Below are positions 1 through 9,607 of a stretch of 64,000 nucleotides of DNA, piece by piece. The notes below the pieces were generated by a model, which had not been told where the DNA came from, did not search any database, and worked only from the letters and a program-made list of their open reading frames with translations. The position numbers and the translations under genes were made by a program. The stretch is from Kineosporia rhizophila (GTDB lineage Bacteria; Actinomycetota; Actinomycetes; Actinomycetales; Kineosporiaceae): contig NZ_JAJSOH010000014.1 in NCBI RefSeq assembly GCF_021277265.1, positions 124,001-188,000 of the forward strand, given 5' to 3'. Each line of letters begins with the position of its first letter. Position 1 is the first letter of the stretch.

Positions 1-980
1 TCGACGTTCCGGACGAGTCGATCGTGGTCACGGTCGGCGCGCAGGAAGCGATGCTGCTCACCGTGCGGGCACTGTTCTCGCGGCCGGAAGACGTGTTGCT
101 GGTCTGCAGCCCCTGCTACGTGGGCGTCGTCGGCGTGGCGCGGCTTCTCGGGGTCACCGTACGCGCTGTGCCCGAACGTGAGAACGGTCTGGACGCGGGC
201 GATCTGGAACTGGCCATCAAGGCCGAGAAGGCGCTGGGCAACAACCCCCGCGCGGTCTACGTGATCCCCGACCACTCCAACCCGTCCGGCAACACGCTAG
301 GTCTGGAAACCCGTGAGCAGGTGCTCCAGATCGCCCACCGCGAGCAGGTTCTGGTGCTGGAAGACAGCCCGTACCGCTGGGCCGGGCCGAGTGAGCCGGT
401 TCCGTCGCTCAAACGGCTCGACCAGCACCGGCAGGTCGTTCAGCTGGGCTCGTTCTCCAAGACGGTGTTCCCCGGAGCCCGGGTGGGCTACGTGGTGGCC
501 GATCAGGAGGTGGCCGGCGGAGGGCTGCTGGCTGCCGAACTGGCCAAGGTCAAGAGCATGGTCACGGTGAACACGCCTCCGCTGAGCCAGGCCGTGGTGG
601 CCGGGGCGCTGCTGTCCGGCGGTGGGGGAGTACGCGACCTCACCGCGCAGACCCGCCGGCACTACCAGCGGGCCATGCAGCTCACGCTGGATCAGTTGGA
701 GCTGCGCCTGGCTGGTCTCCCGGTGCGCTGGAACCGCCCCAGCGGCGGATTCTTCCTCAGCCTTCAGGTCCCCTTCCCGGCCGACGATCGCGAACTGATC
801 AGCTGCGCCGAGGAGTTCGGGGTGCTCTGGACGCCCATGCGTTACTTCCATCCGGATTCCGGCGGTGAGCACGGGATCCGGCTCTCGATCAGCTGTCTCA
901 GCGACGAGGAGATCGTCACCGGGGTCTCCCGGCTGGCCGTCTACCTCACGTCCAGGTGTTCGGCTACTTCCCGGCAGTGA
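1..980 (+). CDS. hpgT: PLP aminotransferase of (dihydroxy)phenylglycine synthesis, 5'-truncated
   Basis: The reading frame is open from base 3, so the gene starts before the window; about 325 residues remain. It is a fold-type I PLP aminotransferase. Visible are the substrate and cofactor region around PDHSNPSGNTLG, the DSPYRW segment, and the PLP lysine in QLGSFSKTVFPGARVGY. The MocR-like subgroup to which it belongs includes HpgT/Pgat, which converts 4-hydroxy- and 3,5-dihydroxyphenylglyoxylate to the phenylglycines Hpg and Dpg. The sequence alone would only say class I/II aminotransferase. The specific role is inferred from dpgA-D following directly. The stop is 12 bases before a small ORF and 68 bases before dpgA. 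Confidence 0.8.
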   Translation, partial: DVPDESIVVTVGAQEAMLLTVRALFSRPEDVLLVCSPCYVGVVGVARLLGVTVRAVPERENGLDAGDLELAIKAEKALGNNPRAVYVIPDHSNPSGNTLGLETREQVLQIAHREQVLVLEDSPYRWAGPSEPVPSLKRLDQHRQVVQLGSFSKTVFPGARVGYVVADQEVAGGGLLAAELAKVKSMVTVNTPPLSQAVVAGALLSGGGGVRDLTAQTRRHYQRAMQLTLDQLELRLAGLPVRWNRPSGGFFLSLQVPFPADDRELISCAEEFGVLWTPMRYFHPDSGGEHGIRLSISCLSDEEIVTGVSRLAVYLTSRCSATSRQ

Positions 981-992
981 AAGGAATCCGTC

Positions 993-1052
993 ATGAAGTT
1001 CGACAGCCGCCCGACGCACCGTAAGCGCATGTGGGGGTGGACGTACCGATGA
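993..1052 (+). CDS. 19-residue ORF overlapping the dpgA start
   Basis: An ATG at 993 sits 6 bases after the purine-rich AAAGGAA and opens a 19-codon frame, MKFDSRPTHRKRMWGWTYR. Its TGA (1050-1052) overlaps the ATG of dpgA at 1049 in the ATGA arrangement used elsewhere in this cluster. The predicted peptide is basic (three R/K within THRKR) with a WGW motif near its end. It may be a translational coupling leader for dpgA, or a short functional peptide. I do not recognise a family. Nothing but the ribosome site, the overlap and the position supports translation. Confidence 0.4.
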   Translation: MKFDSRPTHRKRMWGWTYR

Positions 1053-2191
1053 GCGCCGTCCTCGAGACCCCGGTAACCCGCGCCACCGTCTTCGACACCG
1101 ACCCCTTCTCCGACCTGCGCCCCCGGATCCTCTCGATCGGCCTGGCCACCCCGCCGTACTCCTACACCCAGGCCGAGATGATCGACGCCCTGGGCATCAC
1201 CGACCCCAAGATCCGCTCCATCTTCCTGAACAGCGCGATCGAGCGCCGGAACCTGGTGCTGCCGCCGGTCGGGCCGGCCGGCGGCCTGAAGATCGAGAGC
1301 CAGGGCGACCTGCTGGACAAGCACAAGCGCGCGGCCCTCGAGTTCGGCGCCCAGGCGCTGCGCCGCTGCCTCGACCAGATCGGCCTCGAACCGGCGGATC
1401 TCGGGCACCTGTGCTGCGTCACCTCCACCGGTTTCCTCACCCCGGGTCTGAGCGCGCACCTGATCAAAGAGGTGGGCATCGGCCGCCACTGCAGCCGCAG
1501 CGACATCGTCGGCATGGGCTGCAACGCCGGGCTGAACGCGCTGGGCGTGGTCTCCGGCTGGGCCCAGGCGCACCCGGGGCAGGTGGCGGTGGTGCTCTGC
1601 ATCGAGAACTGCTCGGCCGCCTACGCCTACGACGCCACCATGCGCACGGCCGTGGTGAACAGCCTGTTCGGGGACGGCGCGGCGGCCGTCGCGATCGGTG
1701 CGCGCGAGGCCGGTGCCGACGACATCGGGCCGATGGACGCGCCGGTCGAGGGCCCGCGGATCCTCAAGTTCGCGAGTTGCCTGGTTCCCGAGGCGATCGA
1801 CGCGATGCGCTACGACTGGGACCGGGGGTTGGACCGGTTCAGCTTCTACCTCGACCCGCAGATCCCCTACGTGGTGGGCGCGCACGCCGAACTGGTGGTC
1901 GACCGGCTGCTGGCCGACACCGGGCTCTACCGCAGCGACATCAAGCACTGGCTGGTGCACTCGGGCGGCAAGAAGGTGATCGACGCGGTGATGGTGAACC
2001 TCGGCCTGAGCCGCTACGACCTGCGCCACACCAGCGGGGTGCTGCGCGACCACGGCAACGTCTCCAGCGGCTCGTTCCTGTTCTCCTACCAGCGCCTGGC
2101 GCAGGAGAACGCCGGTCAGCCGGGGGATTACGGCGTGATGATGACGATGGGGCCGGGATCGACGCTGGAAACAGCTCTCCTGCGCTGGTAA
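1049..2191 (+). CDS. dpgA: DpgA, 3,5-dihydroxyphenylacetyl-CoA synthase (type III PKS)
   Basis: A chalcone-synthase-like type III polyketide synthase of 380 residues. The family condenses four malonyl-CoA into the C8 chain that becomes 3,5-dihydroxyphenylacetyl-CoA, the first step to Dpg. The catalytic cysteine is in GMGCNAGLN (about C158). The histidine lies in HWLVHSGGKK and the asparagine in HGNVSSGSF, completing the Cys-His-Asn triad. I chose ATG 1049 because GGGGGTGG lies 8 bases upstream and the start overlaps the preceding small ORF. A GTG at 1031 would add six residues but has no good ribosome site. dpgB follows after 12 bases. Length and motifs match DpgA better than plant-type chalcone synthases. 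Confidence 0.93.
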   Translation: MSAVLETPVTRATVFDTDPFSDLRPRILSIGLATPPYSYTQAEMIDALGITDPKIRSIFLNSAIERRNLVLPPVGPAGGLKIESQGDLLDKHKRAALEFGAQALRRCLDQIGLEPADLGHLCCVTSTGFLTPGLSAHLIKEVGIGRHCSRSDIVGMGCNAGLNALGVVSGWAQAHPGQVAVVLCIENCSAAYAYDATMRTAVVNSLFGDGAAAVAIGAREAGADDIGPMDAPVEGPRILKFASCLVPEAIDAMRYDWDRGLDRFSFYLDPQIPYVVGAHAELVVDRLLADTGLYRSDIKHWLVHSGGKKVIDAVMVNLGLSRYDLRHTSGVLRDHGNVSSGSFLFSYQRLAQENAGQPGDYGVMMTMGPGSTLETALLRW

Positions 2192-2203
2192 GGGGGAACC
2201 GAC

Positions 2204-2872
2204 ATGGGGGTACCAGAAATGACCACAGAGACAGTTGTCAGGTTGCGCATCGACGGCGCCGCTTCGCCTGGCCCCGACGCGCTGCGGGCCGTCGAGGCGG
2301 CCTGCCAGCAGGCCGAGGCCACGCCCGGCACACCGATCGTGGTGGAGGTGTCGGGCACGCCGCACGAAGACTGGCTGGGCGGCCTGGACGTCACTGCGGT
2401 GTCGCGGTGGGAGCGCGCACTGCGCCGCCTGGAGTCGTCGGTGGCGGTCACGCTGGCCGTGGCCACCGGTGAGTGCGGGGGCATCGCGCTCGATGCGCTG
2501 CTGGTCACCGACTACCGCATCGCCTCGGCCGAGGTGGCGTTGTGCGTGCCGGTCGGCCCGCAGGGGCCCTGGCCGGGGATGGCCGCGTACCGGCTGGCCG
2601 CTCAGGCCGGAGCCGGGCCGGTGCGCTCAGCGGTGCTTTTCGGTACTCCGATCCCGGCGGCGCGAGCACTCACCCTGGGCCTGCTCGACGAGGTGCACCC
2701 CGACCCGGAAGGCGCGGTTCCCGATGCGCTTTCGAGGATCACGGGGTTCGGCGGCGAGATCAAGGTGCGGCGCCAGCTGATGTTCAACGCCCGCACCGTG
2801 GGGTACGACGAGGCTCTGGGATCGCACCTGGCCGCCTGCGATCGGGTTCTTCGGCCGCGGGTGACCCGGTGA
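2204..2872 (+). CDS. dpgB: DpgB, crotonase-family partner of DpgA
   Basis: A 222-residue enoyl-CoA hydratase/isomerase-fold protein, short for the superfamily, as known DpgB proteins are. With DpgD it raises the output of DpgA by assisting the dehydrations that aromatise the tetraketide to 3,5-dihydroxyphenylacetyl-CoA. The oxyanion region is recognisable but divergent (GECGGIALDALLVTDYRIA), which fits an accessory role. AAGGGGG lies 7 bases before ATG 2204. An in-frame ATG at 2219 is a second possible start. The TGA at 2870 overlaps the GTG start of dpgC (GTGA), so the two are probably translationally coupled. Confidence 0.9.
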   Translation: MGVPEMTTETVVRLRIDGAASPGPDALRAVEAACQQAEATPGTPIVVEVSGTPHEDWLGGLDVTAVSRWERALRRLESSVAVTLAVATGECGGIALDALLVTDYRIASAEVALCVPVGPQGPWPGMAAYRLAAQAGAGPVRSAVLFGTPIPAARALTLGLLDEVHPDPEGAVPDALSRITGFGGEIKVRRQLMFNARTVGYDEALGSHLAACDRVLRPRVTR

Positions 2873-4095
2873 GCCTGGACACTCAGACGTTCTGCGAGCC
2901 GGCCGGCCTGGTGGCCGGCCGGCTTCGTCTGCGGGACACACCCATAGGTTGGGCAGGACGAGATTTTCGAGCATGTTTTGCCCGCAGTTTCGTCGAGCCC
3001 GTCTATGAAGAACTCACACAGGGGTACGTCCGCAGCCTTCGCCTGGACGAACTGCTGTTCGAGGCCTCCCAGGTGTTCCCCGGCCTGGTTCCCGATGCCT
3101 CCAGCCACGCGGCCGACCCGGCCGGCGCCGAGCTGGACCAGGCCATCTTCCTGCGTGAAGTGCTGCGCTCGCCCCGGGCCGGTCGGCATCTTCTTCGCTC
3201 CCTGCAGGCCCCCAGCCCGCGAGCCCTGATGTTGCAGCAAGAGTTCGAGAACAATGGACGGGTCGAGCTGGCATCGGTGACATTGGAACGTCGCGATGGG
3301 GTCGGGTATCTGACGTTCTCGGCCGGCGATCGGCTGAATGCCGAGGACGAGCAGCAGGTGGTGGATTTCGAGACGGCTGTGGACCTGGTGCTGCTCGACG
3401 ACCAGATCCGCGTCGGGGTGCTGCGCGGCGGCGTGATGACGCATCCCCGCTACCAGGGCCGCCGCGTGTTCAGTGCCGGGATCAACTTGAAGGCGCTCAA
3501 TGCCGGGCGGATCACTCTGGCCGGGTTCCTACTCCGCCGCGAGCTGGGCCCGCTGCGCAAGCTGATGGCAGGTCTGCAGCTGGGCGGTGTGACCCGTGAA
3601 AAGCCCTGGATCGCAGCGGTCGACGGCTTCGCGATCGGCGGTGGCATGCAGATCCTGCTCACCGTCGACCACGTGATTGCCGAGTCCGGCGCCTACGCCA
3701 GCCTGCCCGCGGCCAAGGAGGGCATCGTGCCCGGGGTGGCAGCTTTGCGGCTGCCCAAGGTCGGTGGCCCGCGTCTCGCCCGGCAGGTCATTCTGGCCGG
3801 TCGCCGCATCGAGGCTACCGAGCCGGCCGCTGCGGTCATCTTTGACGAGGTGGTCGAGCCGTCGGCGATGGACGAGGCGATCGCCCGGGCGGTGAGCCGT
3901 CTGGCGGCGCCCGCGGTGGTGGCCAACCGGCGCATGCTGGGGCTGGCGATCGAGCCGGAAGACGAGTTCCGCCTGTTCATGGCCGAGTTCGCCTACGAGC
4001 AGGCCCAGCGGATCCACGCGCCCGACGTGCTGGCCAAGGTGGGCCGGTTCGCCGGGAAGGGAAGCAAAGAAGGGCCGGGTGATGGGGATGGCTGA
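2869..4095 (+). CDS. dpgC: DpgC, cofactor-independent 3,5-dihydroxyphenylacetyl-CoA dioxygenase
   Basis: A 408-residue protein with a helical N-terminal region of about 150 residues followed by a crotonase core. DpgC oxidises 3,5-dihydroxyphenylacetyl-CoA with O2, without metal or organic cofactor, to 3,5-dihydroxyphenylglyoxylate, the substrate of the aminotransferase. Crotonase oxyanion elements are seen in [15 protein letters not shown] and [16 protein letters not shown]. The start is GTG 2869, overlapping the dpgB stop; an upstream open stretch in this frame is out-of-frame dpgB and is not real. The size, N-terminal domain and position between dpgB and dpgD separate it from ordinary hydratases. 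Its last 17 bases overlap the longest possible dpgD frame. Confidence 0.92.
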   Translation: MSLDTQTFCEPAGLVAGRLRLRDTPIGWAGRDFRACFARSFVEPVYEELTQGYVRSLRLDELLFEASQVFPGLVPDASSHAADPAGAELDQAIFLREVLRSPRAGRHLLRSLQAPSPRALMLQQEFENNGRVELASVTLERRDGVGYLTFSAGDRLNAEDEQQVVDFETAVDLVLLDDQIRVGVLRGGVMTHPRYQGRRVFSAGINLKALNAGRITLAGFLLRRELGPLRKLMAGLQLGGVTREKPWIAAVDGFAIGGGMQILLTVDHVIAESGAYASLPAAKEGIVPGVAALRLPKVGGPRLARQVILAGRRIEATEPAAAVIFDEVVEPSAMDEAIARAVSRLAAPAVVANRRMLGLAIEPEDEFRLFMAEFAYEQAQRIHAPDVLAKVGRFAGKGSKEGPGDGDG

Positions 4096-5380
4096 GACGG
4101 CCGCGGCCGGGATGGCCGGGATGGCCGGGATGGCCGGGATGGCCGGGATGGCCGGAGTGGTCGGAGTGACTGAGGTGACTGAGGTGGCCAGAGTGACCGA
4201 GATGGCTCATGTGGCCGGGGTGACCGCAATGACTGGGGTGGTTGGGGTAGCCCCGGTGGCTGATGTGGGCAACCGGGTCGAGGCAGCCAATCCGGTTGAG
4301 GTGACCAACCCGGGCCAGGTGGCGGAACCGGCTGAGCCGGTCGGAGTGGCCAATTCAGTCACGTTGGCAGGGGTGGTCAAACTGGCTGGGGCGGAACCGG
4401 CTCCGGCGCCAGACGAGAAGTGGGGCCGGCAACCGGGCGAGAAGAGGGGGCCGGGGCTGGACGAGAAGCGGGGGCTGGGGCGCGACGAGAAGCGGGGGCG
4501 GGGGCTGGACGAGGGGAGGGGGCCGGGGCTGGAAGTGGAGCCGAGCACCGTGCGGTACGAAAAGCGGGGGGCGGTGGCCTGGGTCACGTTGAATCGGCCG
4601 CGGGTGCTGAACGCGATGAACCTGCAGATGCACGCCGAGCTGGCCCGGGTCTGGGACTGCGCCGAGGCGGACGACGAGGTCCGCGTCGTGGTGCTGACCG
4701 GTGCCGGCGAGCGCGCTTTCAGCGTGGGGCAGGACCTGACCGAGCGGGCGCGGCTGACGCGGGAGGGGGCGGGGCCGAGCAGTTTCGGTAGCCGCGGTCT
4801 GCCGGGGTGGCCTCGGCTGACCGAGCGCTTCGGGTTCACCAAGCCGGTGTTGGCCCGGGTGCAGGGTTACGCGCTGGGCGGGGGTTTCGAGTTGGCGCTG
4901 GCCTGCGACATCGTGGTGGCTTCAGAAACCGCCCAGTTCGGCCTGCCTGAAGTAAGGCTGGGGCTGGTGCCGGGGGCGGGCGGGGTGTTTCGGCTCGCCC
5001 GGCAGGCGCCGCTGAAGGCTGCGATGGGCCAACTGCTCACCGGGCGCCGGATGGATGCGTTCACCGCCGCCCGGTACGGCCTGGTCAACGAGGTGGTCGC
5101 CGCCGACCGGCTGGACGCCTGCGTGGACGGGTGGCTGGCCGATCTGCTGGAGGCCTCGCCCTTGGCTGCGCAGGCGGTGAAGGAGGCTGCGTTGCAGTCT
5201 CTGGATCTGCCGCTGGAGCAGGCCTTCCGCACTCGGTTCAGCGCGGAGGAACGGCGGCTGGCCTCGGACGAGCCGGCCGAGGGGGTGGCTGCTTTCGTGC
5301 AGAAGCGACCGCCCCGCTGGAGTGCCCGCCTCGCCGGGCCCTCATCACCGGAAGCACACCAAGGAGGAGAACACCGATGA
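4079..5380 (+). CDS. dpgD: DpgD, enoyl-CoA hydratase with repeat-built N-terminal extension
   Basis: From about residue 153 this is a typical crotonase ([57 protein letters not shown]). DpgD works with DpgB in forming 3,5-dihydroxyphenylacetyl-CoA. The frame is open for about 150 further residues upstream, made of two tandem repeats: a period-3 residue array (M/V at every third position) and five copies of a DEKRGxGL-like octapeptide. No known DpgD I recall has this. If translation starts at GTG 4079 the protein is 433 residues. If it starts at GTG 4535, preceded by a G-rich purine tract, it is 281 residues, the usual length. I give the long form; the start is unresolved. The stop overlaps the mbtH start. 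Confidence 0.85.
   Translation: MMGMAETAAAGMAGMAGMAGMAGMAGVVGVTEVTEVARVTEMAHVAGVTAMTGVVGVAPVADVGNRVEAANPVEVTNPGQVAEPAEPVGVANSVTLAGVVKLAGAEPAPAPDEKWGRQPGEKRGPGLDEKRGLGRDEKRGRGLDEGRGPGLEVEPSTVRYEKRGAVAWVTLNRPRVLNAMNLQMHAELARVWDCAEADDEVRVVVLTGAGERAFSVGQDLTERARLTREGAGPSSFGSRGLPGWPRLTERFGFTKPVLARVQGYALGGGFELALACDIVVASETAQFGLPEVRLGLVPGAGGVFRLARQAPLKAAMGQLLTGRRMDAFTAARYGLVNEVVAADRLDACVDGWLADLLEASPLAAQAVKEAALQSLDLPLEQAFRTRFSAEERRLASDEPAEGVAAFVQKRPPRWSARLAGPSSPEAHQGGEHR
4109..4270 (+). repeat. Degenerate 9-bp minisatellite in the dpgD 5' region
   Basis: Five perfect copies of GATGGCCGG run from 4111 to 4155. A decaying 9-base periodicity then continues: a GTG, ATG or GTA codon falls at every third codon from 4112 to 4265, giving about 18 units read as x-M/V-A/T/V. 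Replication slippage followed by point mutation explains this pattern best. Confidence 0.9.
4412..4531 (+). repeat. 24-bp tandem repeat (DEKRGxGL) before the DpgD core
   Basis: Five consecutive 24-base units at 4412, 4436, 4460, 4484 and 4508, encoding [32 protein letters not shown] and DEGRGPGL. The last unit ends three bases before the alternative GTG start at 4535. It is charged and glycine-rich, so probably disordered if translated. Confidence 0.9.
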
Positions 5381-5637
5381 CCGCACTTCTCGACGATCCC
5401 GAAGGCACGTTCTGCGCACTGGTGAACGAGGAGGGGCAGTACTCCCTCTGGCCGGCCAGCGTGCCGGTGCCGGGCGGCTGGCAGGTCGCCTTCGGTGCGG
5501 CCGGGCGTCAGGCCTGCCTGGACCACATCGAGCGGAACTGGACCGATCTGCGTCCTCGCAGTCTGGTCTGGCAGTTGGCCCGAGCCGGGTACGCGACCAG
5601 TGGCACCCCGGAGATCGAGGTGGCCACCGCGTCCTGA
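5377..5637 (+). CDS. mbtH: MbtH-like protein, NRPS adenylation-domain chaperone
   Basis: An 86-residue member of the MbtH family. These small proteins bind NRPS adenylation domains and are often needed for their solubility and activity. The family signature is complete: [10 protein letters not shown] near residue 18, then [18 protein letters not shown] near-perfect ribosome site, AAGGAGGAGA, lies 7 bases before ATG 5377, and the ATG overlaps the dpgD stop (ATGA). It is the last gene of the operon, before a strong hairpin. Its presence shows that the Dpg operon belongs to an NRPS cluster, the rest of which is not in this window. Confidence 0.96.
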   Translation: MTALLDDPEGTFCALVNEEGQYSLWPASVPVPGGWQVAFGAAGRQACLDHIERNWTDLRPRSLVWQLARAGYATSGTPEIEVATAS

Positions 5638-5660
5638 GTTCTGCATGACTCCCTCTCCGC

Positions 5661-5697
5661 AGTGGCGGTGCCCGACGAACAGTTCGGGCACCGCCAC
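5661..5697. terminator. Bidirectional hairpin terminator after mbtH
   Basis: A perfect 16-bp stem (5661-5676 with 5682-5697) around a 5-base loop, with CTTTCGCGTTT after it on the plus strand. It separates the Dpg/MbtH operon from the convergent permease gene, whose stop is 9 bases further on, and probably serves both. Confidence 0.85.
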
Positions 5698-5706
5698 TTT
5701 CGCGTT

Positions 5707-6947
5707 TCAGACCGTGCGCAGAGCCTCGGTGGGCGACAGACGGGCCGCCCGCATGGCCGGCAACAGGCCGGAGACCGCGCCGATCAGGATGGCCGCGATG
5801 ATGCCCCCGGCCCAGGCCTGTACCGGCACCACCACCGTCCAGTCTTTCGCCTCGGCGTAGACCACGGTGGCGAGCACCCCGGCCAGTTCGCCGACCAGAC
5901 CGCCGAGCAGAGAGAGCATCACGGCCTCGGACAGGAACTGGGTGCGGATCTGCCCGGTGGTGGCGCCCAGGGCCCGGCGCAGCCCGATCTCGGACCGGCG
6001 TTCCAGCACCGAGATCACCATGATGTTGGCAACTCCCACCGCGCCGACCACCAGCGCCACGGCCCCCAGCCCGAGGAACAGGCTGTTGAAGGCCCCCGCG
6101 GCAGCGGCTCGCGCGGTGAGCGTGTCGGAGGGCTGGCTCACGTCGACCTCGTTGGGCGAACCCGGATTGGCCGTGCGAGCCAGCAGATCCTGTACCGAGC
6201 CGACCTGGTCGGTGTCGGTGCGCACGAAAATCGTGGTGGGCGGCCCGTGCGTGGACTCCCCGGCGACCAGGCTGGTGTGGTTCAGGTACTTCTGCGCGGC
6301 CGGGAAGCCGATCAGGGCACTGGCGTCGATGTCGGACGAGAGGGTTGCGGGTTCGAGAATGCCGGCCACGTAGAACCACTGACCGCCCAGCCAGATCCGC
6401 TGCCCCTCGTAGACCCGGCTGATGCCCAGGCGCTCGGCCGCCACCGAGCCCAGCACCACCACCGGCTCGTTCTGCGTGGCCTCGTTCAACCAGGCGCCCT
6501 GGGCAACGGAAGTGGCCACCACCGGCAGCAGATTCAGGCTGGTCGCCTGCACCCGCAGCGCATTGGTGTTCACCTCCGGGATCAGCGGACTGCGGTAGAC
6601 CTTCGCAGTGCCCACTTCGCCGACCTCGGCGACCTGCTCCACCCCGTCCAGCCGGCCGATCATCGCGGGGGCGGTGATCGGCAACTGTGCGTCTTCCCCG
6701 CTGAACGACTGCCCCGTGCCCACGGTGAGCAGATTCGTGCCCAGTTTGTCGATCTCGGCCAGCAGCCCGGCCTGAGAAGACGACGAAAGTCCCAGCACGG
6801 CAACGATCGAGGCCACCCCGATCGCGATGCCCAAGGCCGAGAGGCCGGCCCGGGTGGGCCGCGCGCGGATGCCGACCGCGGCCACCCGGGCCGCGTCGCG
6901 CAGCGAAAGCCGCGCCGGAACCAGAGTCTCCGCCCCGGTGGCGACGC

Positions 6948-6951
<4 letters not shown>
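5707..6951 (-). CDS. MacB-type ABC transporter permease
   Basis: A 414-residue FtsX/MacB-family permease: one N-terminal membrane segment (about residues 35-55, [15 protein letters not shown]), a large extracytoplasmic domain of the MacB_PCD type (about 60-275), and three C-terminal membrane segments (about 285-400). Such permeases do not import; they drive export or extracytoplasmic work using conformational change from their ATPase. Its ATG overlaps the ATPase stop at 6948-6951. It is the last gene of a lipoprotein-adaptor-ATPase-permease operon. The substrate cannot be read from sequence. It lies convergent to the Dpg cluster, so export of the peptide product is possible but unproven. Confidence 0.9.
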
Positions 6952-7684
<733 letters not shown>

Positions 7685-7688
<4 letters not shown>

Positions 7689-8935
7689 GTCCGCGGCACC
7701 ACCACTCGGTCGCCGGCCGCCAGCGAACCGGTCACCTGCACGACCCCGTTGGCGTTGTCGAACAGACCGACCTTCACCGGCACCGTCTCGTGCCGTCCGG
7801 CCTGGTCGACCCGCTCGACCGCATAACCGCCCCCGGCATGCCCGAGCAACGCGGTCACCGGCACCGACAATGCCTTCTCGACGCCGTCGGAGGTGATGAA
7901 CACCTGTACCGGCGCCTCGTCGAGCGTGCCCGCGTCTTTCGGTTCGTCGAGGGTGACATACACCGGGACCGTCGCCGAGGCGTCCTCTTCCTGCTCCGAG
8001 GACGACTGCGCGACCGTGCCGATCCGGCTGACCTTGCCGGTGGTGGTGCGGTTGTTGGGCAGCACGATCTGCGCCTTGTCGCCGACCTTGACGGCAGCCT
8101 GCTGGCTGGCGCTCAGAGGCACGGTGACCTCGCGCTCGGTGGTGGTCGCGGACAGCACAGGGGCGCCCGGACCGGCCCTCGCCCCCAGTTCGGCCAGCGT
8201 CTTGCTGACCCGCAGCGGGCCGTCGAGGAAGAGTGCGTCACCGAGGCGAAGTTCGCCGGTCTCTTCGGCGTTGACCTCGTCCTGCAGCTCTTCCAGGGCC
8301 TCGTGAGTCTCCCAGCTGAACGTACGCGACTCCGGGTCCAGGTCGTCCTTGTCCGCGTACCCCAGCTCGACCAGGTTGCGGTTGAGCTGCCGTACGTCCC
8401 AGCCCTTGTCGCCGATCTGCAGGTCGCGGTAGGCCGGGGCGTCGGCGCAGAGCAGGATCACGGGCTTCGACTCCACGCGGTACAGCTCTTCGCCGCACTC
8501 CACCGTGTCGCCGGCCTGGGGTAGGCGCGTGTACACGCCCGACGCCTGGTTCAGTGCCCGTAGATCAGAACCGTCGGCGGCGGCCGCGTAGGACAGGGTG
8601 CCGCCCTGGTTGATCTGGCTGCGCACCGCCCCTTCCTTGACGGTGGCCAGATTGACGTCGGAGCTGGTGGTGCTGGGCGCAGCTTCGGCTTCTTCGCCCC
8701 ACGGATCAGCAATGGCCAGCGCCGCAGCTCCCGCGCACACCACCACCAGAACGCCGGCCACGACGGCGAGCCGGCGGCGGTTGCGGGGTGGTGGGCTTTC
8801 AACAATGTACGGGGTGCTCGCCTCGGTCGGGTCCGGAGCCGAGGCGGTGGTCGCCTGGGTAACCGATGGGCCGGTCGGCTGCGTGATCGGCTTGGTGGCC
8901 TCGGCGACGTCGGGATCGGGCATACGTGCACTCAT
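7685..8935 (-). CDS. Efflux adaptor with peptidoglycan-binding-like domain (MacA-like)
   Basis: A 416-residue membrane-anchored adaptor: a proline/threonine-rich cytoplasmic N-terminus, one membrane helix at about residues 47-67 ([20 protein letters not shown]), then a peptidoglycan-binding-like module ([22 protein letters not shown]) and HlyD/MacA-type beta domains to the end. In Gram-positive bacteria such adaptors sit outside the membrane and work with MacB-type transporters. Start at ATG 8935 is set by GGAGGGGG a few bases upstream; the frame stays open further upstream without a better start. It overlaps the ATPase start by four bases and lies 26 bases after the lipoprotein gene. Confidence 0.88.
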
Positions 8936-8961
8936 CTGATTCCCCCTCCTAGGACGACCGC

Positions 8962-9531
8962 TCAGGCCCCGCCCGGCGCCTGCGGGCCGCCGGGGCCACC
9001 CTCCTGCTGGCACTTCTCGTCGGCCGCGAGGAACTGCGGTGACTCCGGGTCGACGCCCTCGTTCGGGTTCAGCAGCAGACGGCCGTCGGGCTGCGGGTCG
9101 GGGAAGTTCGGCACGCCGTTCTCACGCATGCAGCTGACGTAGGCCAGCAGGTTCTCCTGTGCCTGCCCGTCCGGGCCGCCACCCTGCTGGATGCCGGGGG
9201 GCTCCTTGTCCTTGCAGGCCTGCTGCGCGGCCTGGAACGAGGAACTCTCCGGGTCCATGTCGCTGCCCTGCCGGCCGCGGATCTGCAGCCGCCCGTTCTC
9301 CGGGTCGGGGAAGCTGGGCACCCCGTTCTCGCGCATGCACTGGGAATAGGCCACCAGAGCGGCGTTCGCGTCCTCGGCCGAGTCCGGCTGGGCGTCGCTG
9401 CTCTGGGCCCCCGCCACCGTGCTGTCGGAGTCGCCCGAGTCGCCCCCGCAGGCGGCCGTGCCCAGCCCCAGCGTGACGGCGGTGGCCAGGACGAAGATCA
9501 TCCTGGGAAGACGGTTGCGGTAGTGCTTCAT
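8962..9531 (-). CDS. Lipoprotein with duplicated CMRENGVPxFPDP motif
   Basis: A 189-residue predicted lipoprotein: signal peptide with lipobox TAAC at about residue 28, an acidic linker, then two homologous segments, YSQCMRENGVPSFPDP (about 62) and YVSCMRENGVPNFPDP (about 130), each with a second cysteine 35-40 residues later (QQACKDK, DEKCQQE). The internal duplication with paired cysteines suggests two small disulfide-stabilised units outside the membrane. I know similar proteins only as hypothetical ones near MacB-type operons. It is first in the efflux operon and divergent from the response regulator, so it may be a sensor or accessory subunit of the exporter. Confidence 0.85.
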   Translation of the reverse strand: MKHYRNRLPRMIFVLATAVTLGLGTAACGGDSGDSDSTVAGAQSSDAQPDSAEDANAALVAYSQCMRENGVPSFPDPENGRLQIRGRQGSDMDPESSSFQAAQQACKDKEPPGIQQGGGPDGQAQENLLAYVSCMRENGVPNFPDPQPDGRLLLNPNEGVDPESPQFLAADEKCQQEGGPGGPQAPGGA

Positions 9532-9607
9532 GACGTCGGGCCCCCCGGCTCGGAGTGGTTGTGCTGACCGTGGTCCGGTCCAGCGGGTTCATTTCTAGCG
9601 AGGAGGC

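Noticed and set aside
941-2365. Long minus-strand open frame opposite dpgA, and similar long frames opposite many genes
   Set aside because: High GC keeps antisense frames open. These have no domains, odd His/Gln/Arg-rich composition, and no ribosome sites, while the plus-strand proteins are complete family members.
3977-4210. His/Gly/Pro-repeat minus-strand frame (HPGHPG)
   Set aside because: It is the complement of the 9-bp repeat in dpgD and has no independent support.
4109-4531. Possible CRISPR-like array
   Set aside because: Units are contiguous 9- and 24-base coding repeats without unique spacers; no cas genes are present.
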